Assembly: GCF_013315265.1 (NCBI RefSeq)
Contig: NZ_JABUFE010000008.1
Span: forward strand, 107,027-171,026
Length of the DNA stretch: 64,000 nucleotides
DNA from: Parasulfitobacter algicola
Lineage (GTDB): Bacteria > Pseudomonadota > Alphaproteobacteria > Rhodobacterales > Rhodobacteraceae
Direction: 5' to 3'
Below, in pieces: positions 18,380 to 28,624 of this stretch; position 1 is the first letter of the stretch; the number at the start of each line of letters is the position of its first letter. A program made the translations under genes and the position numbers. Under the pieces are notes generated by a model. That model saw only the letters and a list, made by a program, of their open reading frames with translations, had not been told where the DNA came from and made no database searches.

Positions 18380-19732
18380 TTATTGAACTTGCGTCATAGC
18401 TGCAGGCGACAGTGCGGACAGACCTTTCAGGATATCAATGGCATAGGCCAGTTGATAGTCTTCGTCCCGCAGTTTGGCGGCCTCTTCGGCGCGGGCGCGT
18501 TCTGCTTCGATCTGACGGCGCTGCTCTTCTGTCAGGCTGTCATTGTCCAGACGTCCGCGCAGGTCAGCCTCAGACCGGCTGGGGCGCGCATTTTCTTCTT
18601 CATCTTCTTCTGTGACAGGTACGGCGCGGGGCTGGTTCACGATGATGTCTGGTGAAATACCAAGCGCTTGGATCGACCGGCCAGATGGCGTGTAATAACG
18701 TGATGTCGTCAAACGCATCGCCCCGTCACCACGCAAGGGCATAACGGTTTGAACCGATCCCTTACCAAAGCTTTTTGTACCGATCACGATAGCACGTTTA
18801 TGATCCTGCAACGCGCCTGCAACAATTTCCGATGCTGAAGCAGATCCGCCGTTGATCAAAACAACGATTGGCTTTCCTTCGATCAGATCGCCAGGTGTCG
18901 CGTTGATACGGTCGCCGTCACCCGAATTGCGGCCGCGTGTCGAAACGATTTCGCCTTTTTCAAGAAACGCATCAGACACACGGATCGCTTGGGTCAAAAG
19001 ACCACCAGGATTATTGCGCAGGTCCAGAACAACACCATTGACGTTATCTATGCCGCCTGCAGTTTCGATCTGTTCTTTCAGACCTTCTGCAAGATTTGGA
19101 TAGGTTTGATCATTGAATGTATTCACCCGCAAAATAACGGTTTCACCTTCTGTTCGTGTACGAACAGCGGTCAGTTTGATTGTATCGCGGACGATCATGA
19201 CATCGAATGGTTCCGCTTCGCCTTCGCGCACCACTGTGATTGCAATTTCAGATCCGACAGGGCCGCGCATCAATTTAACTGCGTCGTCCAGTGTCAGACC
19301 CAGAACACTTTCGCCATCTACATGCGTGATATAGTCACCAGATTCGATACCTGCGGCTTCGGCGGGGGTGTCGCTGATGGGTGAGACGACTTTGACAAAG
19401 CCCTCTTCCTGCGTCACCTCGATGCCCAAACCGCCGAATTCGCCGCGGGTCTGTACGCGCATCGCTGCGGCATCTTCTGGCGACAAATAGCTGGAATGCG
19501 GATCAAGCGATGTCAGCATGCCGTTAATGGCTGCTTCGATTAGTTCAGCTTCGTCAACCTCTTCAACGTATTGTGCGCGAATGCGTTCGAAAATATCGCC
19601 GAACAGGTCAAGCTGTTCATACACATTCACGCTATCTTGGGTTTCTTGCGCCAAAAGCGGGCCTGCAACCTGCGTGGTCCAAATTGCGCCTGCAATCGTA
19701 CCAACTGCCGCTGCCATGAAAAATTTCTTCAT
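18380..19732 (-). CDS. ctpA: S41 family C-terminal processing peptidase
   Basis: Periplasmic serine protease of 450 aa. It has an N-terminal signal or anchor segment, and a PDZ domain around GEFGGLGIEV and AGIESGDYITHVDG. The catalytic Ser lies in INGGSASASEIVAGAL and the Lys in GTKSFGKGSVQ. The C-terminal tail is charged and coiled-coil-like. Its ATG lies 4 bases after the envC stop. Adjacency to an EnvC-type protein suggests joint work in cell-wall remodelling. Confidence 0.95.
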   Translation of the reverse strand: MKKFFMAAAVGTIAGAIWTTQVAGPLLAQETQDSVNVYEQLDLFGDIFERIRAQYVEEVDEAELIEAAINGMLTSLDPHSSYLSPEDAAAMRVQTRGEFGGLGIEVTQEEGFVKVVSPISDTPAEAAGIESGDYITHVDGESVLGLTLDDAVKLMRGPVGSEIAITVVREGEAEPFDVMIVRDTIKLTAVRTRTEGETVILRVNTFNDQTYPNLAEGLKEQIETAGGIDNVNGVVLDLRNNPGGLLTQAIRVSDAFLEKGEIVSTRGRNSGDGDRINATPGDLIEGKPIVVLINGGSASASEIVAGALQDHKRAIVIGTKSFGKGSVQTVMPLRGDGAMRLTTSRYYTPSGRSIQALGISPDIIVNQPRAVPVTEEDEEENARPSRSEADLRGRLDNDSLTEEQRRQIEAERARAEEAAKLRDEDYQLAYAIDILKGLSALSPAAMTQVQ

Positions 19733-19736
19733 TCTT

Positions 19737-20858
19737 TTATTCCTTTACCACTTGAAACCACTGACCGGGATCAACCGGAGTTTGGTCCTGTCTCAACTCT
19801 ATATAAAGCGTTTCTTTGCGTCTGACGCTACTTGGTTTGTCATTTCGGCTCAAATTCTCGCGACCAGATATGTCATTTCCCCCCATAAAGCCAACGGGCG
19901 CCCCTGCAGGAAGCACATCACCGACGCGACCATAGACCTGATGCAGGCCCACCAGAATCAAAAGTGTGTCCGCAGCCGGTTCCAGAATGACCACATTACC
20001 AAAGTCCAGCAATGGACCATTATATCGCAAGGTAGCTGCAGTTGGCGTTGTGACCAGCGCGCGCGGATCGGTTTGTATCAATATTCCCGGCCGTACGACG
20101 CCTGCGGCATCAGGTTCATTAAAGCCGCGCAGGATTTCCCCAGTGGCAGGCAAGGGCAGGGTGCCGCGTCGCACGTTAAAATCGGGTAAACCCGAGGATG
20201 CAGTGGCGTCATCAATCAATCCGCTGGCAAAAGCATCAAGCGTTTCACTGGCATCAAGCAGGATGGCTGTGCGAACCGGATCTTCTGTAAACCGGCTTGG
20301 CAAATCGTTGCGGTTTGAAATGGCCAACGCCAACTGGGTGCGCGCCTGTTGTACTTCGATCAAACCGGTTTCCAGCTTTTGCAACGCGCTGGCCTGTAAT
20401 TGCCGAAGGATCGATATCTGTTCAAGATCACTGCGCAGCATATCCGCCTGCGACTGTAAACCTGGTGTCAGCCTAACAAGCAACATACCCGCCCTGGCCG
20501 TTGCCACAGGATCATTGACATGGCTTAAGCCGACGGGCTTTTGCGTCTGACCCATTTGTTGCATTGTTCCCAATATGATGGCCAAGTCTTGTTGCGCAGT
20601 GTCAAATTTATCTTGTGCGGATTGTTCACGCAGACCAACGTCGCGGAGGTTGGCCCGAACGGCTGCAAGCCCATGTTCATAAGCCTGAACGGTCCGGGTC
20701 AAAGCCGTTACCCGGTCCTGAGCATTTTCGGCATCTTGCAACGCTGTGGCAGCTTCGGCCAATTGAAGGGCCGCCAATTCAGCTTCAAGTGCAGGATCGG
20801 CTTGAACTGGGGCCGCCAGAAAAAGGCATGTGGCGATTAAGAGCGTGCGTAAAATCAT
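19737..20858 (-). CDS. envC: EnvC-type murein hydrolase activator (degenerate LytM)
   Basis: 373 aa. A signal peptide (TLLIATCLFLAAPVQADP) is followed by a long coiled coil (about residues 20-200) and a C-terminal M23-like domain. The zinc ligands of catalytic LytM enzymes are missing: TLYIELRQ stands where HLHFEIR is usual. By analogy with E. coli EnvC it would activate septal amidases rather than cut peptidoglycan. The start overlaps the gpmI stop by 4 bases. Confidence 0.9.
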   Translation of the reverse strand: MILRTLLIATCLFLAAPVQADPALEAELAALQLAEAATALQDAENAQDRVTALTRTVQAYEHGLAAVRANLRDVGLREQSAQDKFDTAQQDLAIILGTMQQMGQTQKPVGLSHVNDPVATARAGMLLVRLTPGLQSQADMLRSDLEQISILRQLQASALQKLETGLIEVQQARTQLALAISNRNDLPSRFTEDPVRTAILLDASETLDAFASGLIDDATASSGLPDFNVRRGTLPLPATGEILRGFNEPDAAGVVRPGILIQTDPRALVTTPTAATLRYNGPLLDFGNVVILEPAADTLLILVGLHQVYGRVGDVLPAGAPVGFMGGNDISGRENLSRNDKPSSVRRKETLYIELRQDQTPVDPGQWFQVVKE

Positions 20859-22372
20859 GAGATCAGGCTTTGCCCCGTCATCTCGTCCGGCTGGTCTAGT
20901 CCCATCAGGTCAAGAAGTGTGGGTGCCAAATCTGACAGCCGACCATCCCGCAGTTGTGCGTCATCTGGTCCGCCAAACAAGATCACAGGAACTGGGTTCA
21001 GCGTATGGGCCGTATGCGGCCCGCCCGTTTCGGGATCAACCATGGTTTCGCAATTGCCATGATCCGCTGTGACAATCATCGCGCCACCAGCGACTTTCAG
21101 GGCTTCCATAACATCACCCAAACCCTGATCCACGGCTTCGCATGCTTTTATCGCAGCATCCAGATCGCCGGTGTGACCGACCATATCGGGGTTGGCGTAA
21201 TTGGTGACGATCAGATCATAGCCCTTTTCAATCGCTCCAACAAAAGCCTTCGTGACTTCTGGCGCAGACATTTCGGGTTGCAGATCATAGGTCGCAACAT
21301 CGGGCGATTTCGGCATAAACCGATCTTCGCCATCTTCGGGCGTTTCCTTACCGCCATTCAAAAAGAACGTGACGTGAGGGTATTTCTCGGTTTCCGCCAG
21401 CCGGAACTGTGTCAGCCCCTGTTTGGCGACCCATTCACCAAGCGTATTGACGATATCGCGCTTGGGAAAAACCGTTGTCATATAGGTGCTGTGATCTTGC
21501 GAATATTGTACCATGCCCATCAGTGCGGCCAGCTTAGGCATGTCCCCGATGTCGAATTCTTTGAACCCTGGCTCACCCATGGCGCGCATCAGTTCACGGG
21601 CGCGGTCTGCACGGAAATTCAGGCAAAAGAAGCCGTCGCCAGCTGCAATTCCGGAATAATCGCCAAGAACAGTCGCCTTGATGAATTCATCTGTGACACC
21701 ATCGGCATAAGCACCTTTAATAACCTTATCCGCTGTATCTGCCGTTGCACCTTGGCCGTGCACAATCGCATCAAAAGCGGTTTTTACGCGCGGCCATCTG
21801 TTATCGCGATCCATGGCGTAATAGCGGCCGATGACGGTGCCGATTATAACGCCATCGGGCAGGTTGTCGTTCAGTTGAGCCATAAACTTATCGGCAGATT
21901 TCGGCGCCACATCGCGCCCATCTGTGATCGCGTGGATGACAACTTCCACCCCGGCATCAGTTAATGTCTTTGAGGCTGCAATCATGTGACTGGTGTGCCC
22001 ATGTACGCCGCCGTCAGACACCAACCCCATCAGATGTGCGCGGCCCCTGTTGTCTTTTAGCGTTGTGATAAACTGCTTTAGCTGGTCGTTTTCAAAGAAC
22101 GATCCATCCTCAATCGCCAGATCAATCTGACCAAGATCCATCGCCACCACGCGACCTGCGCCGATATTTGTATGGCCAACCTCGGAATTACCCATCTGAT
22201 TGCTTGGCAGACCCACATCCGGGCCGTGCGTGATCAGTTTTGCATTTGGGCAATTTGCCATCAGACGATCAAAATTAGGGGTATGGGCCAAGGCAGGGGC
22301 ATTCGCGTCAGATGTATCGCGCAACCCCCAACCATCCAAGATGCATAAAACGACAGGCTTCGGAGTGGACAT
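20855..22372 (-). CDS. gpmI: 2,3-bisphosphoglycerate-independent phosphoglycerate mutase
   Basis: Interconverts 3- and 2-phosphoglycerate in lower glycolysis. 505 aa, the normal length for the metal-dependent iPGM. VVLCILDGWGLRD holds the first metal-binding Asp. QMGNSEVGHTNIGAGRVV carries the phosphoserine nucleophile, and VTADHGNCETM is the second metal motif. It is encoded between rlmH and envC, an order common in alphaproteobacteria. Confidence 0.97.
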   Translation of the reverse strand: MSTPKPVVLCILDGWGLRDTSDANAPALAHTPNFDRLMANCPNAKLITHGPDVGLPSNQMGNSEVGHTNIGAGRVVAMDLGQIDLAIEDGSFFENDQLKQFITTLKDNRGRAHLMGLVSDGGVHGHTSHMIAASKTLTDAGVEVVIHAITDGRDVAPKSADKFMAQLNDNLPDGVIIGTVIGRYYAMDRDNRWPRVKTAFDAIVHGQGATADTADKVIKGAYADGVTDEFIKATVLGDYSGIAAGDGFFCLNFRADRARELMRAMGEPGFKEFDIGDMPKLAALMGMVQYSQDHSTYMTTVFPKRDIVNTLGEWVAKQGLTQFRLAETEKYPHVTFFLNGGKETPEDGEDRFMPKSPDVATYDLQPEMSAPEVTKAFVGAIEKGYDLIVTNYANPDMVGHTGDLDAAIKACEAVDQGLGDVMEALKVAGGAMIVTADHGNCETMVDPETGGPHTAHTLNPVPVILFGGPDDAQLRDGRLSDLAPTLLDLMGLDQPDEMTGQSLIS

Positions 22373-22442
22373 AAGACTGTTCCTATATTCTTTTAGCGCT
22401 ATCTAACCTGCAATGGCAGCCGATTGAACCCCATCAGTGGTC

Positions 22443-22913
22443 TTACACACGGTGATAAGGCGATCCGGCCAAAATTGAGGCTGCGCGATAAAGCTGTTCG
22501 CTTAACATCACGCGGGCCAGCATGTGGGGCCAGACCATTTTACCAAATGACAGACGACTGTTTGCGCGGTTACGCAGGTTTGGTGTCAATCCGTCAGCAC
22601 CACCGATCACGAACGCCAGATCGCGACACCCGTCATCGCGTAGTGTCGATATAAACTGTGCAAAATCGGGGGAAGACATCAGTTTACCACGTTCATCCAA
22701 GGCACAAATATGCGCACCATCTGGGATGATACTGCCAAGAAGCTCTGCCTCGGCAGACATTCCACCGCCCTTTTTATCTTCGACTTCAAGCATTTGGCAT
22801 GGTCCAAGGCTTAAGGCGCGGCCACTGCGTTCAAATCGTGTCAGATAGTCATCTAGCAAATCTTTCTCGGGGCCGGTCCGCAACCGGCCCACCGCACAAA
22901 TCTGAACCTTCAT
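22443..22913 (-). CDS. rlmH: 23S rRNA (pseudouridine-1915-N3)-methyltransferase RlmH
   Basis: SPOUT methyltransferase of 156 aa. FVIGGADGLTP is the SAM-binding loop. The C-terminus ends SPYHRV, as in the family. It begins directly after rsfS (stop and start adjacent), the near-universal rsfS-rlmH pairing. Confidence 0.96.
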   Translation of the reverse strand: MKVQICAVGRLRTGPEKDLLDDYLTRFERSGRALSLGPCQMLEVEDKKGGGMSAEAELLGSIIPDGAHICALDERGKLMSSPDFAQFISTLRDDGCRDLAFVIGGADGLTPNLRNRANSRLSFGKMVWPHMLARVMLSEQLYRAASILAGSPYHRV

Positions 22914-23372
22914 CTATCCTTGCTTGGTCTGCTCAGCGGGGCTAAGCCACATTTTTTCAAGCTGATAGAATTCGCGCACCTCGGGCCGGAAAATATGCAC
23001 GATGACATCGCCACTATCGATCAAGACCCAGTCACCCGTATCTTTGCCTTCAACTTTGCACAAACGTCCAAAGTCCTGTTTCAGACGATCCACAAGCTTT
23101 TCAGACATGGAAGCAACCTGTCGCGAAGATCGTCCGGATGCAATGACCATATAGTCACCCATTTCAGACTTGCCGCGCAGATTGATCTGTACCACATCTT
23201 CAGCTTTATCATCATCAAGAGATTTAAGGATTGCTGACAGCAATTCTTCGCTTGTCAGATCCATCTTGCCAGCCACTAGGCTGACCGTTTCAGCGACACC
23301 GGTCGCTTGCGGGGTAAAAGACAGTTCATTGTCCTCCAGATAAGACGCCGTCAGAGCCCCGGCGCTGGGCAT
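22914..23372 (-). CDS. rsfS: Ribosome silencing factor RsfS
   Basis: Binds ribosomal protein uL14 and blocks subunit joining under starvation. The core domain (AEDVVQINLRGKSEMGDYMV through VIVHIFRPEVREFYQLEKMW) is intact. The start is uncertain. The ATG at 23372 gives 152 aa; an upstream TTG at 23426 and a downstream ATG at 23264 (116 aa, closest to usual family length) are alternatives, and none has a strong ribosome binding site. Confidence 0.92.
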   Translation of the reverse strand: MPSAGALTASYLEDNELSFTPQATGVAETVSLVAGKMDLTSEELLSAILKSLDDDKAEDVVQINLRGKSEMGDYMVIASGRSSRQVASMSEKLVDRLKQDFGRLCKVEGKDTGDWVLIDSGDVIVHIFRPEVREFYQLEKMWLSPAEQTKQG

Positions 23373-23527
23373 AGTCTTAAAATAACACTGCAAGCGCGCA
23401 ATCTCAATGACTGTGATCGAAATCAAGAAAATTTACATGCATTTTTATGCACAGAGTTACCGGAGGATGCTATTAAAGGGCTAATGTCGAATGCGTTTCC
23501 ATGTGATATGTAACTGAAAAATATGGA

Positions 23528-24304
23528 GTGAAAACAATGTCAGACACGCCAATTCTGGGGGCACCCGATCTTCGAGATGTTCAGGTTGGCGTTCTTCGAA
23601 ACGCGCTTGCGCGGGGCTGGTCTGATTTCAAAAAAGCCCCGCTGTTTGGTCTGTTTTTTGCCGGTGTTTACATCGCCATTGGACTTTTCATGTTCTGGAT
23701 CACGCAAATCACGGGCCAAACCTATTGGCTTGTATTCGCGGCAATTGGGTTTCCGCTGGTTGGTCCGTTTGCGGCCGTTGGTCTGTATGAAGTCAGCCGT
23801 CGGTTGGAAAATGGCACACCTTTGGAATGGGGCGGTATATTGGGTGTGGTGATACGGCAGCGCAACCGCCAACTGCCATGGCTTTGCGCAATCATCGTCA
23901 TCGTTTTCCTGTTCTGGTTCTTTCTGGCCCATTTGATTTTCGCGTTGTTCATGGGGCTGTCGACCATGACGAATGTCTCAAGCTCGATTGAGATTTACCT
24001 GACCCCGAACGGTCTGATGATGCTTGGATTCGGCACGGTTGTCGGCGGGCTGATCGCGTTGCTGCTTTATGCAATCACCGTTGTGGCATTGCCTTTGTTG
24101 CTGGACCGAGAGGTCGATTTCGTCACCGCAATGATCACGAGCTTCAACGTCGTAAGCCAAAACCCGGTTCCAATGTTGTTGTGGGCCGTCTTTATCGCCG
24201 TAATAACTTTGATTGCGCTGGTGCCTGCGTTTTTGGGGCTTTTTATCGTCTTGCCGCTCTTTGGTCACGCGACGTGGCATCTTTACCGTTCTTTGATCAT
24301 ATGA
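23528..24304 (+). CDS. DUF2189 domain-containing membrane protein
   Basis: 258 aa, about six hydrophobic segments. The N-terminal [20 protein letters not shown] and [19 protein letters not shown] are typical DUF2189 motifs. This is an inner-membrane protein of unknown function, often near respiratory genes in other genomes. Its 3' end overlaps the convergent MFS gene by 22 bases. Confidence 0.88.
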   Translation: MKTMSDTPILGAPDLRDVQVGVLRNALARGWSDFKKAPLFGLFFAGVYIAIGLFMFWITQITGQTYWLVFAAIGFPLVGPFAAVGLYEVSRRLENGTPLEWGGILGVVIRQRNRQLPWLCAIIVIVFLFWFFLAHLIFALFMGLSTMTNVSSSIEIYLTPNGLMMLGFGTVVGGLIALLLYAITVVALPLLLDREVDFVTAMITSFNVVSQNPVPMLLWAVFIAVITLIALVPAFLGLFIVLPLFGHATWHLYRSLII

Positions 24305-25764
24305 CGAGGCAGCCCAACTAGGGCTGTTAGACATGACAATCCGGCCAACCCGGCACAAATCCATGCGACAACGGCAAATGCGCGGTTCATAGCTTCGACA
24401 TGTCCTGGTGTGTCTGCTTCGATACCGAAACTCAGGCCGCCACCATAGGTGCCGTAAGCATAGGCTGACACGCTGCCCATTGCGGCAACTGACATAAGGC
24501 CTGCAATACGGGATATTGCGTTGTTGACGCCCGATGCAGCCCCGGCCTGATCATTATCGACCACACCCATGATCGCCGCTGACAAGGGCGCCACAACCAA
24601 AGACATGCCGATACCCACTAGCGCCATGGCTGGCAAGACACGAAGCCAGAAGTTCTGTTCATGAAAGGTGGCTGCTATTATGGCGTAGCCGATTGCGGTC
24701 AGTAATGATCCCGTGGCAATGGGGTATAGCGCGCCGATACGGTCAGCCAGTTTTCCGACATAAGTCGAAAGCATCACCATGAAAATAGGGATCGGTGCAA
24801 AGGCAGCGCTGGCGACAATTTCACTTTTGCCCCAACCGGAAATCACAGTCATGGGCAGAAAAAATAAAATGGCAGTCATCGCAAAATATAGAAAGAACGA
24901 TGATATGTTTGCGGCGGAAAAACCTGGCAGGCGAAAAAGGTCAAGGGGCATCATCGGGTGCGGGGACCTGGTTTCAACCCAGATAAACAGACCGACACAC
25001 ACAAACCCGGCAGCGATGTAAGGCGCGACACTTACCAAGCCTCTGCTTTCGGCCTGTGTCAGCGCATAGGCCAAAAGCCCCAGACCAACCGTTGCAAGAA
25101 GCGCACCAGAAATATCGATACCTTTATTAAGGGATGATGGGTCTGACTGAACATTTTTGTACAAAAGCCACAAAGCCACAATGCCCAACGGCAGGTTCAG
25201 CGCGAATATCAGTCGCCACATCGCATCCCCGCCATAGGTCAGAGCCAAACCGCCGATGATCGGGCCAAGTGCTGTGGTCAGTGCGGATGCAGCCGCCCAT
25301 ATGCCAATCGCCCGCCCGCGTTCCTCACGCGGATAAGCACGTGATATCAGCGCTAGTGAACCAGGCACCATCAAAGCTGCGCCAATCCCTTGGACCGCGC
25401 GTGCGGCGATCAGGCTTTCTGGCGTTATGGCGATGGCACATAGAATGGAAGACAGCACAAAAATAACAATGCCTGCTGCAAAGACACGCGCCAAACCAAA
25501 GCGATCCCCGAACGCGCCACCCGCCAATAACAGGGCTGACAATGTCAGCATATAAGCGTTTGAAATCCATTGCGCCTGTGGAAGTGTGGCATCAAGCCCG
25601 TTGCGTATCGCGGGCAGGGCAATCGCAACGACAGTACCGTCAATGAACCCCATCGACGATGCAAGAATGGCCGAGATCAGCAGAAAACGCCGTGCCTTTG
25701 GATCACAGAGCCCTTCATAGAAAACAGGCGCCGAAGGTTGCCCCGGCGCCTGTGAATCATTCAA
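24283..25764 (-). CDS. MFS transporter, DHA2 (EmrB/QacA-like) drug exporter
   Basis: 493 aa with about 14 hydrophobic segments, the DHA2 pattern. [20 protein letters not shown] is the N-terminal signature, [16 protein letters not shown] is motif A, and [20 protein letters not shown] sequence ([19 protein letters not shown]) appears near the C-terminus. Proton-driven efflux is expected, with unknown substrate. No local regulator is adjacent. Confidence 0.9.
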   Translation of the reverse strand: MNDSQAPGQPSAPVFYEGLCDPKARRFLLISAILASSMGFIDGTVVAIALPAIRNGLDATLPQAQWISNAYMLTLSALLLAGGAFGDRFGLARVFAAGIVIFVLSSILCAIAITPESLIAARAVQGIGAALMVPGSLALISRAYPREERGRAIGIWAAASALTTALGPIIGGLALTYGGDAMWRLIFALNLPLGIVALWLLYKNVQSDPSSLNKGIDISGALLATVGLGLLAYALTQAESRGLVSVAPYIAAGFVCVGLFIWVETRSPHPMMPLDLFRLPGFSAANISSFFLYFAMTAILFFLPMTVISGWGKSEIVASAAFAPIPIFMVMLSTYVGKLADRIGALYPIATGSLLTAIGYAIIAATFHEQNFWLRVLPAMALVGIGMSLVVAPLSAAIMGVVDNDQAGAASGVNNAISRIAGLMSVAAMGSVSAYAYGTYGGGLSFGIEADTPGHVEAMNRAFAVVAWICAGLAGLSCLTALVGLPRHMIKER

Positions 25765-25776
25765 AACAATAGACCT

Positions 25777-26304
25777 TTAGGCTTTTTTATCAGCGACAGA
25801 TGTCGTTGCTTTTGCTGGGGCTGCTTTCGATGTTGGTGCCCCGGATGTGCTGAGTGGTTCGTCCTGACGTTGGACGGACCCTTCGAAATGCGCACCGCTT
25901 TCAATGGCGATTGTCTTGTGGATGATATCACCTTCGACGCGGGCCGTTGATGTCAGGCGCACTTTCAAGCCGCGTACGCGGCCCACAACATGACCATGAA
26001 CTACAACGTCGTCCGCCATACATTCACCTTTGATCATTGCGCTTTCGCCGATTGTCAGAAGATGCGCGCGAATGTCGCCGTCAACCCGGCCTTCAATCTG
26101 AATGTCGCCAGGGGTCTTGATGTTACCCTTCACATGCAGATCGGCCGAAACCAGCGATGCTGGTGCTTTTGGCTTTGGCGCTGATGGCTTAAAGTCCGGC
26201 GCTGGCGCTGATGATGACGCAGGCTTTGCAGCCTTGTCTTCGGTCGGTTTCGGCGCATCGGCCGGTTTCTGTGCAGGTTCGTTCATTTTGCTTTTAGAAA
26301 ACAT
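25777..26304 (-). CDS. Bactofilin (polymer-forming cytoskeletal protein)
   Basis: 175 aa. The central DUF583 beta-helix domain (VSADLHVKGNIKTPGDIQIE, VDGDIRAHLLTIGESA) is flanked by Ala/Pro/Lys-rich unstructured tails. Bactofilins polymerise and position cell-wall enzymes. It overlaps by 11 bases with the M23 peptidase gene upstream, a conserved pairing that links the filament to peptidoglycan editing. Confidence 0.93.
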   Translation of the reverse strand: MFSKSKMNEPAQKPADAPKPTEDKAAKPASSSAPAPDFKPSAPKPKAPASLVSADLHVKGNIKTPGDIQIEGRVDGDIRAHLLTIGESAMIKGECMADDVVVHGHVVGRVRGLKVRLTSTARVEGDIIHKTIAIESGAHFEGSVQRQDEPLSTSGAPTSKAAPAKATTSVADKKA

Positions 26305-27631
26305 CTCTTGCTGCCTTGATATAAGTCATGGGATTTACGGGTTTACCTCCGACGCGCACTTCATAGTGCAGGTGCACGCCCGTTACACGTCCAGACGCTC
26401 CCATACCACCGATCTTGTCGCCACGCGAGACCCTTTGGCCAACCTTCACGTTAAGAGCGGATAAATGTGCATAGCGCGTCTCAATTCCGAATTCATGTTT
26501 GATTTTGACCAATCGGCCATAACCCGACTGCCAGCCTGCATGGGTCACAACTCCGTCAGCCGTTGCATAAAGCGGCGTACCTGTGCCTGCGGCAAAATCG
26601 ACACCATTGTGCATGCGCCGCCCGCCTGTCTTTGGATCGCGGCGAAAGCCGAACGGGCTTGTAAAGCGAAATGCAGATTTCACAGGTTGTGCAAAAGGCG
26701 CTTTTTCTGCGGCAATCCGGTACAGGTTCAACTGATCCATCTTGTTCAGGATCTGGTTTGCACGGATCGTATTTGCGCTGTGCTCTTCACCGCGTGTCGA
26801 AAATGACAAGGGCGTCAGTGGGCCGCCCTGACCAGAATAGCCCCGGCGCACCTGACGCAACAGGCTGTCAGTATCCATACCTGCGGCCGAGAACATTTTC
26901 TCAAGCGGTTCAACGGAAACGGTCATGGCTTCTTCAAGCTGGCGGAAAATCGCATCGTTTTGATCTTCCATTTGCTGGATGCGGTGTTTTAGGTCATCAG
27001 CGGTGTTCAATGCATGTGCCGCGTCTGCGATAACGGTGTCACGTTCTTTCGCGGTCTGCTCAAGCGCCGAGCTTAGGAATCCGACAGCGCCATCCATTTC
27101 ACGCGATCCTGCATTGCCATTTGCACCGACTTCAGCGTCCTGAAGTTCTGTCGTAAGCGTGCTGACTTCGTACCGGGCTTCATCACGTTCCTGCATCGCA
27201 CGTCGCAGTGTGGCATGAACGGCTTCCATTCCGGTTTCAAGTTCCTTGCGTCGGTCTTCCAACACTAAAAGCTGGGTCTGCATCTGCGAGACCTGATCAA
27301 GAGCAGCGTTAAAGCGTTCCTGAGCTGCAAGTGCTTCCGCCGCGCGCAAATCACGCTCAGAGGCCAAAGCATTCAGACGGGCTTGATATACGTGCATGTC
27401 GCGCTTGGCTTGTTCGCGGAAATTACCAGCGCCAATGTTGTCCATCAGCAGGATCGCAGTGGAAATGATTGACCATGCGATCAATGCGGATCCGCCAACC
27501 CAAATAAGCAGCTGAGATGTAGGTTTAAGCAAGATAAAACGAGTATCCGAGTCGGATCTTAGAAAAAGACGCCGTTCGGGAAAGATACGCTCAAGAGCGT
27601 GGTTCAATCTGTTTCGAAGTGGTGGCTTCAC
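26294..27631 (-). CDS. M23 family metallopeptidase, membrane anchored
   Basis: About 445 aa from the GTG at 27631, which has AAGG 8 bases upstream. An ATG-like upstream start at 27739 is less likely. One transmembrane segment (LLIWVGGSALIAWSIISTAI) is followed by a long coiled coil and a C-terminal LytM domain. Zinc ligands look intact: MHNGVDFAAGTGTP and VHLHYEVRVGG. It is predicted to be an active periplasmic endopeptidase working with the bactofilin. Confidence 0.88.
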   Translation of the reverse strand: MKPPLRNRLNHALERIFPERRLFLRSDSDTRFILLKPTSQLLIWVGGSALIAWSIISTAILLMDNIGAGNFREQAKRDMHVYQARLNALASERDLRAAEALAAQERFNAALDQVSQMQTQLLVLEDRRKELETGMEAVHATLRRAMQERDEARYEVSTLTTELQDAEVGANGNAGSREMDGAVGFLSSALEQTAKERDTVIADAAHALNTADDLKHRIQQMEDQNDAIFRQLEEAMTVSVEPLEKMFSAAGMDTDSLLRQVRRGYSGQGGPLTPLSFSTRGEEHSANTIRANQILNKMDQLNLYRIAAEKAPFAQPVKSAFRFTSPFGFRRDPKTGGRRMHNGVDFAAGTGTPLYATADGVVTHAGWQSGYGRLVKIKHEFGIETRYAHLSALNVKVGQRVSRGDKIGGMGASGRVTGVHLHYEVRVGGKPVNPMTYIKAARDVF

Positions 27632-27799
27632 GTCTACTGCCTTATTGTTTACTGACCGACCAAGACCGGTACATGTTGTCGTACGTCCCCCAACGCAGCG
27701 ATAGCGATCCTTAGCCGTCCTTTGGAAATATCGCAACATTTTAGCATTGCTTACTTCCCGTAACGTTGCATTTCCGCCTGCAGCCGGGCGGAAACCTGC

Positions 27800-28624
27800 T
27801 TATTTACTATAAGTCAATTCGTCTGCCAAAGGCCAGTAAAAATCGGGTGGAATCCCAGCTTCAGCGCGTTTTTCTTCATTAAAAGGCGGTTTTAGCCCCC
27901 CATGAAAGTAGCGCCGGACCAATTCATGGAAAACAACCTTTGGATCCTTGTCATGGCGGCCACACAAGAAGTGAAACCATTTTGAACCATAGGCAACATG
28001 GTGAACTTCTTCGCTATAGATGACTTCCATCGCTGATACTGCCTGATCATCCTTGGCCTTGCGAAAGATGTCGATCATACCGGGCGTCACATCCAAGCCG
28101 CGCGCCTCAAGCACCATGGGGACAACGGCTAGACGGCCCATAAAATCCTGCGTCGTATCTTCGGCCGCACGCCACATTCCAGCATGTGCGGGCATAGCGC
28201 CATAATGACTGTCCATCTGTATCAGGCAGTCAGAAATCAGGCCAAAATGCTTGGATTCTTCATCCGCCGCCTTGACCCAGTCGTCGAAAAATCCAATGGG
28301 CATTGGCACATCGCTGAACCGTGCAATCAGGTCCCAATGCAGATCAACGGCATTCAGCTCGATATGTGCGACGGCGTGCAGAATGGCAATGCGGCCTTGG
28401 GGTGTGCCAGGTTTGCGCTTTGGAACCTCGCGCGGTGATAACAGGTCTGGCTTGTTTGGTCGTGCAGGCTGCAAAGGTGGGTTTGCCGTGCCGATTTCGA
28501 TCATTTGATCTGCGGCGCGATCTGCAAACCACTGTGCGGCATATTTACGCGATAGTTTCGTTTTGGCATGTGCATCTGCCGTTTCCAGCACCGCACAGGC
28601 CATCTGGGCCAGTGATAACGTCAC
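27800..28624 (-). CDS. Ferritin-like domain (DUF455) protein
   Basis: 274 aa. LHAVAHIELNAVDLHWDLIA and EEVHHVAYGSKWFHFLC carry the Glu and His residues expected of a diiron four-helix bundle. DUF455 proteins resemble MiaE-type hydroxylases; the substrate is not known. Its start overlaps the bcp stop by 4 bases. Confidence 0.88.
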   Translation of the reverse strand: MTLSLAQMACAVLETADAHAKTKLSRKYAAQWFADRAADQMIEIGTANPPLQPARPNKPDLLSPREVPKRKPGTPQGRIAILHAVAHIELNAVDLHWDLIARFSDVPMPIGFFDDWVKAADEESKHFGLISDCLIQMDSHYGAMPAHAGMWRAAEDTTQDFMGRLAVVPMVLEARGLDVTPGMIDIFRKAKDDQAVSAMEVIYSEEVHHVAYGSKWFHFLCGRHDKDPKVVFHELVRRYFHGGLKPPFNEEKRAEAGIPPDFYWPLADELTYSK

